This document shows, piece by piece, positions 1 to 6,718 of a stretch of 19,562 bases of DNA. A program made the position numbers and the translations under genes. The DNA is from Bacillota bacterium (GTDB taxonomy: Bacteria; Bacillota; Clostridia; Christensenellales; CAG-138): assembly GCA_023435025.1 (NCBI GenBank), contig JAEYSE010000127.1, forward strand, positions 1-19,562, given 5' to 3'. The stretch's first letter is position 1. Each line of letters opens with the position of its first letter. Under the pieces are notes generated by a model. That model was given only the letters and a program-made list of their open reading frames with translations, was not told where the DNA came from and did not search any database.

Positions 1-558
1 CTTGCGCTCGAAGACGGGATATTCTACATCATATACGCTGGCCGTGGCGATCTTGGAGATCCTTCCCAGTTCCTCAAGGGCGCCGAATTAGACGAGCGGA
101 TACAGGCCATGGTCGACGGCGGTCATATTTGGGTAGGCAATACGCTTGCGGAGGTTGCGGAGGCCTCCAAGAATCCCGCCGCGGGTGTTGCGCCCGCCTT
201 CACAGAGGAAGCGCTGCGCGCGACGATCGAAAAGTATAACGAGTATGTCAGGAACCAGCATGACGATGACTTCGGCAAGGAAGTGATCTCAGGCGGAATT
301 GATCTAGAAGCGCTGGATGCGGACCCCAACACCTACATCTGCATCAGCCCCAGAAAAGCTTCCCTGCACCATACGATGGGCGGCGTCGTGATTGATACCG
401 AGGCACGCGTATTGCGTGCGGACGGCAGCGCGATCGAAGGCTTGTGGGCGGCAGGCGAAGTAGCCGGAGGCATCCATGCTGGCAATCGCCTGGGCGGCAA
501 CGCGATTGCAGACATATTCACCTATGGCCAGATCGCAGGTCGAAATGCGGCGAAGTAA
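1..558 (+). CDS. Fumarate reductase/flavocytochrome c-type FAD flavoprotein, C-terminal part
   Basis: The frame is open from base 1, so the 5' end is missing and 185 codons remain. The segment around EKYNEYV..DDDFGK and the closing block with HHTMGGVVIDTEARVL, IEGLWAAGEVAGGIHAGNR and LGGNAIADI match the C-terminal half of the FAD_binding_2 / flavocytochrome c fumarate reductase family. In that family the His of the HTMGG motif and the Arg of NRLGGN bind the dicarboxylate, and the GLWAAGE strand and following glycines hold FAD. Members reduce fumarate, urocanate, cinnamates or related enoates, or act on steroids, so the substrate cannot be fixed from this fragment. The N-terminal Rossmann motif and any FMN-binding or Tat-signal portion lie outside the window. 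A strong terminator follows within 40 nt, so this is the last gene of its unit. Family assignment is firm; the exact reaction is unknown. Confidence 0.9.
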   Translation, partial: LALEDGIFYIIYAGRGDLGDPSQFLKGAELDERIQAMVDGGHIWVGNTLAEVAEASKNPAAGVAPAFTEEALRATIEKYNEYVRNQHDDDFGKEVISGGIDLEALDADPNTYICISPRKASLHHTMGGVVIDTEARVLRADGSAIEGLWAAGEVAGGIHAGNRLGGNAIADIFTYGQIAGRNAAK

Positions 559-591
559 CCGGTAACAGGGTGTTCGTTGCTCCATATCAAA

Positions 592-631
592 AAAAGGCGG
601 CGGTTGGCGCATTGCGCGGCCCGCCGCTTTT
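592..631 (+). terminator. Rho-independent terminator of the flavoprotein gene
   Basis: The arms are GCGGCGG (597-603) and CCGCCGC (621-627), flanked by A-rich sequence 5' and TTTT 3' (628-631), with a second small GCGC/GCGC stem in the loop. It starts about 35 nt after the TAA of the flavoprotein gene. Confidence 0.85.
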
Positions 632-732
632 CGTTGTTTATCAGGCGCAATATGGGTTTATATAGAATGCATAAGCCTTCCAAGCGTGGGCATGACTATG
701 TACGGAAAACCAATGCAGAAAGGGCGTGTACC

Positions 733-882
733 ATGATGAAGCGCACAGGAAAAGAAGAGTTTTACGACAATTGGTCCAACGGACAGCCATACTATCATGA
801 ATATGCAGACATTGAGGATGCCGCACTTAGGCGGCTCTTAGGGGGCGAAGCAGAAGAAGGTAAAGCGGAAGACGGGGTGTGA
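733..882 (+). CDS. Possible small hypothetical protein (49 aa)
   Basis: An open frame starts at ATG 733, with a second ATG at 736, and runs to TGA 880-882. A purine-rich AGAAAGGG lies about 8 nt upstream. The product would be acidic and Tyr/Glu-rich (KEEFYDNWSNGQPYYHEYAD), soluble, with no recognisable domain. The frame extends upstream to 577, but those starts lie inside the preceding terminator or lack a ribosome site. It sits between two terminators (592-631 and 957-985), which fits a tiny monocistron, but no clear promoter is visible. I do not recognise it; it could be a chance ORF. Confidence 0.35.
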   Translation: MMKRTGKEEFYDNWSNGQPYYHEYADIEDAALRRLLGGEAEEGKAEDGV

Positions 883-956
883 CAGCTATGTTCCGGTTTC
901 CCGATTTGCCGGAAATGGCCCGGCAGATAGTCCATTTCCATTTGACCGTATGCCAA

Positions 957-985
957 TAAAAGCATCCACTAGCGGGTGCTTTTTT
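957..985 (+). terminator. Rho-independent terminator
   Basis: AGCATCC (961-967) pairs with GGGTGCT (974-980), with one G-T wobble and a short loop, and is followed by a T6 run (980-985). It would end transcription from the 733-882 ORF region and insulate the DUF1538 operon downstream. Confidence 0.8.
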
Positions 986-1062
986 GCCGCAAAGGCTTTT
1001 ATGTTGAACAGATAGCACTGATATGCTTTTATTTACTATAAAGAACAACCAATACAATATGT

Positions 1063-1068
1063 TATAAT
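1063..1068 (+). promoter_or_regulatory. Candidate -10 element (TATAAT) for the DUF1538-PII operon
   Basis: A perfect TATAAT lies in a very AT-rich stretch about 50 nt before the gene. No good -35 hexamer sits 16-18 nt upstream; the nearest TTTACT (1032-1037) is 25 nt away. The call is therefore tentative. Confidence 0.35.
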
Positions 1069-1116
1069 AAAATGTAGATGCTAAATATATATCGAAAGGA
1101 AAGGGATGAATAGCTT

Positions 1117-2592
1117 TTGAGTGTGCTAATTCCAAAATTAAAAGAGGTCGTATATTCTGTTCTTCCAATCACAGTAATCGTATTGATTTTGAACTTCACC
1201 CTCACCCCAATGGAAACGCCGTTTATCATTAGGTTTTTGATAGGCGCAGCATTTATTATTATAGGTTTGACAATTTTTTTGGTCGGGGTCGATGGCGGGG
1301 TTACTCCGATCGGCAATATCATGGGTTCAAGCATAGTAAGATCCAATAAGATATGGTTGGTGGCCATATCCGGTCTGTTGCTGGGGTTCTTCATTTCGAT
1401 CGCTGAACCGGATCTTCATATTTTAGCCAATCAGGTGGATACCGTCACATCCGGGATGGTTTCAAAATACAACGTCGTAATCATTGTATCAATCGGCATA
1501 GCGACCATGCTTGCTGCGGGGCTGATTAGAATCGTTTATAATTTTCCGCTTTATAAGATGTTGTCTATCTTATACGGTATTATTCTAATTCTCGGTCTGT
1601 TTACATCCCCTGAATTTTTGGCAATTTCTTTTGACGCTTCCGGCGCTACCACAGGGGCTTTGACTGTTCCTTTTATTTTAGCGCTTGCAATCGGCGTATC
1701 GAAACTGAAAAAGGATAGCAAATCCTCAGAAAAAGATAGCTTTGGCCTGGTGGCTGTTGCCTCCACCGGAGCAATCATATCGGTAGCCCTAACTAGTATC
1801 ATTTCAAGGACAGATCAAATTACCGGCGGTCTTGCAACCCATGAAGCGCCCTCAACGGCGATCATTCGGCCGTTTATTGAAAACTTGCCGCCCATAGCCC
1901 GGGATGTTCTTCTGGCACTTGCCCCCATTTTGATTATCTTCCTGATTTTCCAGAAAGTTTCGTTCAAACTACCCAAGTCTGCTGTTCGAAAGATTTTGTT
2001 CGGGATGCTGTTTACCTTTATTGGATTGGTCCTGTTTCTACTGGGTGTGAATACGGGCTTCATGGAGGTTGGCAGTAAGGTCGGATTTCAGTTGGCGTCT
2101 ATGGACAATAAGGCCTACATTATTATTGTAGGGTTCACTTTGGGCATGGTTACCATACTCGCCGAGCCTGCCGTATATGTATTGACACACCAAATTGAGG
2201 ATGTTACCAGCGGGTATGTAAAAAGGAAAGTCGTTATGGGTACCCTTGCATTGGGTGTGGCAGTTGCTGTAGCGCTTTCTGTGATCAGAGTACTGGTTCC
2301 TGAGATCAAGCTATGGCATTATTTGTTGCCGGGCTATATAATCTCTGTAGCTTTGTCGTACTTTGCGCCCAAATTGTTTGTTGGAATTGCATTTGACTCC
2401 GGCGGGGTCGCATCGGGTCCAATGACGGCCACTTTTATACTGGCCTACACACAAGGGGCTGCGGAAGCAATAGAGGGAGCCAATGTGCTGGTAGACGGTT
2501 TTGGTGTAATTGCGATGGTTGCGTTGACTCCCTTGATTGCATTGCAAATATTGGGATTAATATTCAAGGTCAAGTCTAAAAAGGAGATTTAG
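1117..2592 (+). CDS. Double-DUF1538 integral membrane protein, putative cation/proton antiporter
   Basis: A 491-aa polytopic membrane protein with two homologous halves. Each half carries the same two signatures: AEP followed by Q..VTSG (residues 97-112 and 349-366), and a second motif, SFDASGATTG near 171-180 and AFDSGGVASG near 425-434, followed by T..FILA. This is the DUF1538 repeat. In established work, the two-subunit DUF1538 pair UmpA/UmpB of Halomonas was reported as a Na+(Li+,K+)/H+ antiporter; here both repeats are fused. A linker (about 196-210) separates them. I take TTG 1117 as start (MSVLIPKLKE) with AAGGAAAGGG upstream. The TTG overlaps the TGA of a 4-codon ATG mini-ORF at 1106-1120. 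The PII-like gene begins 1 nt after the stop, implying coupled translation. Transport of a specific ion by this protein is inference. Confidence 0.9.
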   Translation: MSVLIPKLKEVVYSVLPITVIVLILNFTLTPMETPFIIRFLIGAAFIIIGLTIFLVGVDGGVTPIGNIMGSSIVRSNKIWLVAISGLLLGFFISIAEPDLHILANQVDTVTSGMVSKYNVVIIVSIGIATMLAAGLIRIVYNFPLYKMLSILYGIILILGLFTSPEFLAISFDASGATTGALTVPFILALAIGVSKLKKDSKSSEKDSFGLVAVASTGAIISVALTSIISRTDQITGGLATHEAPSTAIIRPFIENLPPIARDVLLALAPILIIFLIFQKVSFKLPKSAVRKILFGMLFTFIGLVLFLLGVNTGFMEVGSKVGFQLASMDNKAYIIIVGFTLGMVTILAEPAVYVLTHQIEDVTSGYVKRKVVMGTLALGVAVAVALSVIRVLVPEIKLWHYLLPGYIISVALSYFAPKLFVGIAFDSGGVASGPMTATFILAYTQGAAEAIEGANVLVDGFGVIAMVALTPLIALQILGLIFKVKSKKEI

Positions 2593-2593
2593 C

Positions 2594-3262
2594 ATGGCAC
2601 GCGAAACGGAACAGTTTGATATTGAATTAATATGTGTCATTGCCAATTATGGGCAGGGCAGCAAATTGGTTAAGTCGGCCAGGCACCATGGCATTTCAGG
2701 CGGCACGGTTATGCTGGGAAAGGGCACGATAGATAACCAAATTCTTTCCTACATCGGGCTTTCGGAGATGAAAAAAGAGCTTGTTTATATGGCGGCCGAA
2801 CAATCGAAGGCTTACCGCGCGCTGGAAGAGATGAACAAAGAGTTTGAGTTCAGAAAGCCGAACCACGGGATCGCTTTCACCACATCAATCTGCGGCGTGT
2901 TAGGAACCAAGAGTATTTCATGCGAAAATAAAACAAATAAAAGAGAGAAAAATGAAATTATGTATCATGCAATAACAACAATCGTGGAAAAGGGAAAGGC
3001 CGAAGAGGTAATCGAAGCCGCTACCAAAGCCGGGTCAAAAGGCGGCACAATCATTAACGGCAGAGGTTCCGGCATTCATGAGACCAGTAAGCTGTTTTCT
3101 ATGGACATTGAACCGGAGAAAGAAATTGTCCTGATTCTTTCAGAAGCGGAAATGACCCAGGCAATCGTAAGTTCCATCGGCGAACGGCTCAAGATTAATG
3201 AACCCGGGAACGGCATTATTTACGTTCAGGACGTCAATAAAACATACGGACTGTATAAATAA
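2594..3262 (+). CDS. Tandem PII-like (P-II family) regulatory protein
   Basis: A 222-aa soluble protein with two ferredoxin-like PII repeats. Each half shows the PII start (I..IV..GKA or YGQGSK, then a helix with KA...G..GGT). The first half carries HHGISGGTVMLGKGT and the second KAGSKGGTIINGRGSGIHET, followed by a T-loop-like stretch and EKEIVLILSE. The C-terminus EPGNGIIYVQDVNKTYGL resembles the PII core end. PII proteins bind nucleotides at subunit interfaces and gate transporters or enzymes. Spacing of 1 nt from the DUF1538 gene and an AAGGAGAT ribosome site inside the end of that gene argue for co-expression and a regulatory role on the transporter. Classical PII is about 112 aa, so this is double length. 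Ligand and partner contact are inferred. The gene converges on dinB with only 12 nt between stops. Confidence 0.85.
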   Translation: MARETEQFDIELICVIANYGQGSKLVKSARHHGISGGTVMLGKGTIDNQILSYIGLSEMKKELVYMAAEQSKAYRALEEMNKEFEFRKPNHGIAFTTSICGVLGTKSISCENKTNKREKNEIMYHAITTIVEKGKAEEVIEAATKAGSKGGTIINGRGSGIHETSKLFSMDIEPEKEIVLILSEAEMTQAIVSSIGERLKINEPGNGIIYVQDVNKTYGLYK

Positions 3263-3274
3263 CGTCGGCGTATC

Positions 3275-4498
3275 TTAGTCCTTCTCATCAATGCCGAGAT
3301 CATTATTTAGGACGCTGCTGGGCAGGATGCTGCCATGGCCGAACTTTTCCCGGATATCGTCGAGCGTCTTTTCCAGACGCTCCCGCTTTTCCCGCCCCAT
3401 TCTGTTATCCTCCAGCAGGGAAATCTGCTCCGTTGCCATGCCCTGCGGCATCAGCTTGAGGGCGGTTACGGTAAGCATCCGAATGGGGGTGCCGATCTTC
3501 CAGGAGGCCTCGATCAGCTCCATTACCGCCTTACTGAGGTCGGCCGCAAGGTAAGAAGGCACAGGAAGCGGCTTTTGCCGGGTAATGACCTTCAAATTCT
3601 GATCCTTAATCGTTACTTGGACGGCGGCCCCTTTTACGCCATGCCTGCGCATGCGGGCGGCCACGCTATCGCTTAATACGGTGACGGATGTGAGAATGTC
3701 CTTCCGGGTAATGAGGTTGCGGCTGAATGTCATGCCGTTGCCCACCGAATGAAGGTCTTCCTCCTGACCGGCTTCAAGCACCGGGCTGTCGTCGAGCCCG
3801 TTCGCATAGGCATGGAGCTGGTTTCCAAGCTTGCCCAAGCGTTGAGACAGCAACTCGGGGTCCATGTGCGCAAGCTCCCCGATTGTGCGGATACCCAGCT
3901 GCGCAAGGCTTTCTGCCGTGGTACGCCCCACAAAGAGCAGGTTATTTACTGGCATGGGCCATACGACCTGCCGGTAATTTTCCCGGCTGATGACGCTGAC
4001 CGCGTCCGGCTTTTTTAAATCGCTGCCAAGCTTTGCGAACACCTTGCACCAGCTCACGCCAACGGATACGGTAAGCCCGGTTTCTTTTGTAACACGCTGC
4101 CGGATTTCATGGGCAAGCGTTAAAGGATCGCCGCCGAAAAGATGCAGGCTACCCGTAACGTCAAGATAGCTTTCATCAATGCCGAAGCGCTGCACCTGGC
4201 TGGTGTACTGATCATAGATGGCGTTTACCTTTTCACAGTACTCCCGGTACAGGTTGTGGCGGGCGGGGCGGAGCGTAAGATTGGGGCATTTGCGCTGGGC
4301 CTGCCATATGGTTTCCGCCGTCTTTACGCCAAAGCTTTTTGCAAGCTCGTTTTTCGCTAAAATGATACCCCGCCGCGCCTCCGGGTTGCCGCAAACGGCC
4401 ATGGGCACCTTTTTGTATTCAGGGTACAGAAGCTCTTCAACGCTGGCGTAGAAGGAGTTGCAGTCAATATGGAATATTATCCGGTCACCTTCCGCCAT
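3275..4498 (-). CDS. dinB: Y-family DNA polymerase IV (DinB), translesion synthesis
   Basis: A 407-aa protein with a complete Y-family polymerase core. IDCNSFYASVE (residues 11-21) carries metal ligand Asp12 and steric-gate Tyr17. GIDESYLDVTGS carries catalytic Asp108/Glu109. AKNELAKSFGVKT and SVGVSWCKVFAKLGSDLKKP are typical finger/palm blocks, and residues from about 235 form the little-finger domain. EQISLLED near residue 360 resembles the beta-clamp pentapeptide (QL[SD]LF). The enzyme makes error-prone bypass synthesis at lesions. The ATG start has a GGGGG ribosome site 8 nt upstream on the minus strand. A sigma-A promoter and a LexA box lie immediately upstream, placing it in the SOS regulon. 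The gene is intact; the family is certain, and a specific DinB versus UvrX-type role is less so. Confidence 0.95.
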   Translation of the reverse strand: MAEGDRIIFHIDCNSFYASVEELLYPEYKKVPMAVCGNPEARRGIILAKNELAKSFGVKTAETIWQAQRKCPNLTLRPARHNLYREYCEKVNAIYDQYTSQVQRFGIDESYLDVTGSLHLFGGDPLTLAHEIRQRVTKETGLTVSVGVSWCKVFAKLGSDLKKPDAVSVISRENYRQVVWPMPVNNLLFVGRTTAESLAQLGIRTIGELAHMDPELLSQRLGKLGNQLHAYANGLDDSPVLEAGQEEDLHSVGNGMTFSRNLITRKDILTSVTVLSDSVAARMRRHGVKGAAVQVTIKDQNLKVITRQKPLPVPSYLAADLSKAVMELIEASWKIGTPIRMLTVTALKLMPQGMATEQISLLEDNRMGREKRERLEKTLDDIREKFGHGSILPSSVLNNDLGIDEKD

Positions 4499-4516
4499 TG
4501 CTGCTGCCCCCTTCGC

Positions 4517-4530
4517 AGAACAAATGTTTG
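4517..4530 (-). promoter_or_regulatory. LexA (DinR/Cheo) operator of dinB
   Basis: AGAACAAATGTTTG matches the Gram-positive LexA consensus CGAACRNRYGTTYC at every position except the outermost two. It sits 5 nt downstream of the dinB -10 element, over the expected transcription start, where LexA would block initiation. DNA damage should therefore induce dinB. Confidence 0.8.
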
Positions 4531-4535
4531 ATTAA

Positions 4536-4564
4536 AGTATAAAACGGCACAAGGCGTGAGTCAA
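4536..4564 (-). promoter_or_regulatory. Sigma-A promoter of dinB
   Basis: On the minus strand, -35 TTGACT (4559-4564) and -10 TATACT (4536-4541) are separated by exactly 17 nt. The LexA box follows directly. The leader to the ATG is about 30 nt. Confidence 0.85.
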
Positions 4565-4773
4565 TAAGAAGTTATGGGGAAGGACTCTTCCGCGTAAGCG
4601 GACAGAACGGCCCTGAGGGTTGATACACCTCTAAGCTGGGTTTGGGACGGAGCACCAATGGGATTCTTTTTGATAAGCTGTTCGGCGCTTTCACGCCCCG
4701 ATACCTTGAATCAGCCAGCAGAAAATCCTATGGATTTTCTGCTGACCGAAATCATGCCATTTTCATGCAGATA
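4565..4773. other. Intergenic element without a gene, ending in a long hairpin
   Basis: About 200 nt between dinB's promoter and the CAP gene show no convincing ORF or ribosome site. A perfect inverted repeat of CAGCAGAAAATCC (4716-4728) and GGATTTTCTGCTG (4732-4744) with a 3-nt loop lies 30 nt past the stop of the minus-strand CAP gene. It lacks a T-run on either strand, so it is not a standard terminator. The remaining stretch has a different texture from its neighbours and could be a copy of a dispersed intergenic repeat. Confidence 0.45.
4716..4744. repeat. 13-bp perfect inverted repeat (hairpin)
   Basis: Arms CAGCAGAAAATCC and GGATTTTCTGCTG are separated by TAT. It could stabilise the 3' end of the CAP-protein mRNA on the minus strand or be one end of a small mobile repeat. 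Confidence 0.75.
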
Positions 4774-5391
4774 TTAATACGGTTTCATGAACATCTGGGT
4801 CCAATATAAAGTGCCATTTGATTTTTTTGCAACGCCCACGCCGGTGTGCGTATAGGACCGGGATAAGATATTCGCTCTGTGGCCTGCTGAATTCATCCAT
4901 GCATTTACAACTTCCTGAGCTGTCCTTTGCCCGTATGCGATGTTTTCAGCGGCGGCGGAAAACCTCAGACCAAAGCTCTGCATCATGGTGAACGGCGAGC
5001 CATACGTCGGGGAAGTATGCGAAAAATAGTTTTTCAGTATCATATCCTCTGACTTATATCTCGCCACGCGGCACAGCTCCCAGTTCGTACTGAGTGCGGG
5101 CAATCCGTTGTTGGCGCGCTGAACATTGATGAGCCGAATGCATTCTTGTTCAAAAGTTTGCAAGGGGCTTGCTTCGGGGATGTTTACTTTCTGACCAACG
5201 TAAATCAAATCGGGGTTCTTGAATTGCGGATTGGCTGCTATCAGTTCCGAGACGCCGATTTGATATTTTACTGCGATTTTCCACAAGGAATCGCCTTTGA
5301 CAACCGTATAAGTCGTTGATTGGGCCAATGCAGGCTGCGCGGCAAGGCCAAACATCAGCAGTACTAAAATTGCTACAAATCGTTTTTTCAA
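4774..5391 (-). CDS. Secreted LysM-CAP (SCP/YkwD-like) cell wall protein
   Basis: A 205-aa protein. Residues 1-24 form a signal peptide (MKKRFVAILVLLMFGLAAQP, then ALAQ). A single LysM follows (about 27-71: YTVVKGDSLWKIAVKYQIGV to YVGQKVNIP), which binds peptidoglycan or spore cortex. The CAP domain spans about 78-203, with HTSP, AENIAYG, AWMNSAGHRANIL and the final YWTQMF motifs; the two conserved His residues of bacterial CAP proteins are present. Such proteins belong to the YkwD group found in Bacilli and Clostridia and are secreted or spore-associated; their biochemical role is still unsettled. The start is TTG 5391, supported by AAAGGAAGTGA about 6 nt upstream. It diverges from the SASP gene, sharing a 230-nt intergenic region, which hints at but does not prove sporulation expression. 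Confidence 0.92.
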   Translation of the reverse strand: MKKRFVAILVLLMFGLAAQPALAQSTTYTVVKGDSLWKIAVKYQIGVSELIAANPQFKNPDLIYVGQKVNIPEASPLQTFEQECIRLINVQRANNGLPALSTNWELCRVARYKSEDMILKNYFSHTSPTYGSPFTMMQSFGLRFSAAAENIAYGQRTAQEVVNAWMNSAGHRANILSRSYTHTGVGVAKKSNGTLYWTQMFMKPY

Positions 5392-5580
5392 GATATCACT
5401 TCCTTTATTTTATTGCCTATATTCTCTGCAACACAAGCGCTGGCTATTCTTTATAACCTGAAAATAGAAGCGGCGGAAAAATGATTGCGTCAAACATCAT
5501 AACAATCATAGACGCCTGCTTTGATAAAAACCGAGATATATTACCGCAAGTAATTATGCCGACAATGGAACAAAATAAAA

Positions 5581-5601
5581 TGCGGAAGTATATGTTCCGC
5601 A
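5581..5601 (+). repeat. Hairpin in the SASP leader
   Basis: TGCGGAA (5581-5587) and TTCCGCA (5595-5601) form a perfect 7-bp stem with a 7-nt loop, ending about 10 nt before the ribosome site of the SASP gene. It may stabilise the leader or be an operator. I could not identify a confident sigma-G promoter in 5392-5580. Confidence 0.5.
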
Positions 5602-5623
5602 AATTACGCAAGGAGGTATCACT

Positions 5624-5794
5624 ATGGCGAGGAAAGGTACCATGTCGGAAGGCCTTAAGCAGGCAATCGCTCAGGAATTGGGCGTTTATGATCAGGTTTC
5701 AAATGGCGGATGGGGCTCCGTATCTTCCCGTGATTGCGGGAGAATGGTGCAAAAGGCCATCGAAATCGCTGAAAGGTCTATGGCTGCAAGGTAG
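5624..5794 (+). CDS. Alpha/beta-type small acid-soluble spore protein (SASP)
   Basis: A 56-aa protein starting MARKGTMSEGLKQAIAQELG and continuing with VYDQVSNGGWGSVSSRDCGR and MVQKAIEIAERSMAAR. The pattern LK..IA.ELGV, then W G..SSRDCG, then MV.KAIE.AE is that of clostridial alpha/beta SASPs, which coat and protect spore DNA in the forespore against UV, heat and chemicals. The canonical GPR protease site is recognisable only loosely (around ELGVYDQV). An AAGGAGGT ribosome site lies 6 nt before the ATG and a strong terminator follows 50 nt after the stop, so it is a monocistronic gene. The overlapping longer frame at 5481-5843 is a shadow. Expression by sigma-G is expected from the family; no clear promoter is visible. 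Confidence 0.92.
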   Translation: MARKGTMSEGLKQAIAQELGVYDQVSNGGWGSVSSRDCGRMVQKAIEIAERSMAAR

Positions 5795-5844
5795 GTTCCG
5801 AGGGAACGATCCGGACGATACAATTCTCCTTAGTAAGAAGTAAA

Positions 5845-5869
5845 GAGGGAGCCTTTTTGGGGCTCCCTC
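5845..5869 (+). terminator. Terminator of the SASP gene
   Basis: GAGGGAGCC (5845-5853) pairs perfectly with GGCTCCCTC (5861-5869) across a T-rich 7-nt loop. The following sequence is T-rich but interrupted (GCTGATTTGTTTG). Confidence 0.75.
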
Positions 5870-5967
5870 GCTGATTTGTTTGAATTTATAAATTTGAACT
5901 TCACGCCGGCCATGCTAACCATAATAGGAAGTTCGGAGAAGTGCAAATCATGCTCATCTACACTGCT

Positions 5968-6396
5968 TCATAGAAGTTTCTTTAGTAAATATAGCTTGAT
6001 ATCATCGGGAAACCCCTCTACTTCCCCGCATACAGTATACCCACGTTTCTGATAGAAGAGCGGCGCTTGAAAGGAATAAGTGGTCAAATAAGATAGCCGG
6101 CACCCAGCCTGCTTAGCTTCATCTTCAATTTTATGCAGTAAACGTGAGGCCACGTTTTGCCCCCTGTAAGCTTCATGTACCCATAGTACCTCTATTTCCA
6201 AAGAGGAAAGATATGTAAAATCAGATACCCCGCCGATTATCACGCCGTTTTCGTCACGAGCCACATACATGATTTCGAGATCGGGAACTTTTAACTTGCC
6301 GTTCGTTTTATCCATATTAAACTTTAATAGTCCGTTCAATCGAACCGCATTTAAAAACTCTTGTTCCTCACAGCGGTCAGAAATAACAATAGACAC
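5968..6396 (-). CDS. GNAT-family N-acetyltransferase
   Basis: A 142-aa single-domain protein with the GNAT fold. Strand beta-4 and motif A are VLWVHEAYRGQNVASRLL (about residues 70-87), where RGQNVA is a variant of the acetyl-CoA pyrophosphate-binding R/Q-x-x-G-x-G/A loop. Motif B is YSFQAPLFYQKRGYTVCGEV (about 107-126), with the usual Tyr of FYxKxGY. It transfers an acetyl group from acetyl-CoA to an amine; the substrate is unknown. The start is GTG 6396, with AAGGGGG 7 nt upstream; an ATG 2 nt further upstream is out of frame. It has its own promoter (6435-6462), is monocistronic and runs towards the SASP gene. Family is sure; substrate cannot be read from sequence. Confidence 0.9.
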   Translation of the reverse strand: MSIVISDRCEEQEFLNAVRLNGLLKFNMDKTNGKLKVPDLEIMYVARDENGVIIGGVSDFTYLSSLEIEVLWVHEAYRGQNVASRLLHKIEDEAKQAGCRLSYLTTYSFQAPLFYQKRGYTVCGEVEGFPDDIKLYLLKKLL

Positions 6397-6434
6397 ATTG
6401 ACACCCCCTTATGGGAAAGTTAGGCAATAGAAAT

Positions 6435-6462
6435 AGTTTATCTTAAATAAACCGCATGTCAA
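6435..6462 (-). promoter_or_regulatory. Promoter of the GNAT gene, overlapping an inverted repeat
   Basis: On the minus strand, a perfect -35 TTGACA (6457-6462) is followed after 16 nt by TAAACT (6435-6440). A GTTTAT/ATAAAC inverted repeat (6436-6441 and 6447-6452, 5-nt spacer) overlaps the -10 and spacer and could be a regulator site. Confidence 0.65.
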
Positions 6463-6628
6463 ATTTTTGGCTACCGGTTATAACTGTTGATCGCTCTCGT
6501 GTCAAAATTTCGTGTGCGATTTCGAATTATTGCCTTAGGTACCGCGTACACCCGCAGATATGCAAGTAGCCCATTTATAATGGTGGTTTATTCCAAAAAT
6601 AGTATGATAAATTCTTATCAAATTCTTC

Positions 6629-6657
6629 TTGAAAAAAAGTACGTTGGGTGCTATCAT
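6629..6657 (+). promoter_or_regulatory. Promoter of the tetR-led operon
   Basis: -35 TTGAAA (6629-6634) and -10 TATCAT (6652-6657) have a 17-nt spacer, about 60 nt before the TetR start. A perfect inverted repeat follows directly at the expected transcription start. Confidence 0.7.
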
Positions 6658-6659
6658 CA

Positions 6660-6682
6660 AATTGTCAGTCATCATGACAATT
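6660..6682. promoter_or_regulatory. Putative TetR operator
   Basis: AATTGTCA (6660-6667) and TGACAATT (6675-6682) form a perfect 8-bp inverted repeat with a 7-nt spacer. It lies 2 nt downstream of the -10 element and upstream of the TetR gene, the usual layout for autorepression. Assignment to this TetR protein is inference from position. Confidence 0.7.
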
Positions 6683-6718
6683 CTAAAAACCAGCCACAGA
6701 ATAAGAGGAGGAAGCGTT

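Noticed and set aside
4716..4744. Rho-independent terminator for the CAP gene
   Set aside because: The stem is perfect but no T-run follows on the minus strand, so it was kept as a repeat.
5481..5843. 120-aa plus-strand frame
   Set aside because: It overlaps the SASP gene in another frame, has no ribosome site, and runs into the SASP terminator region.
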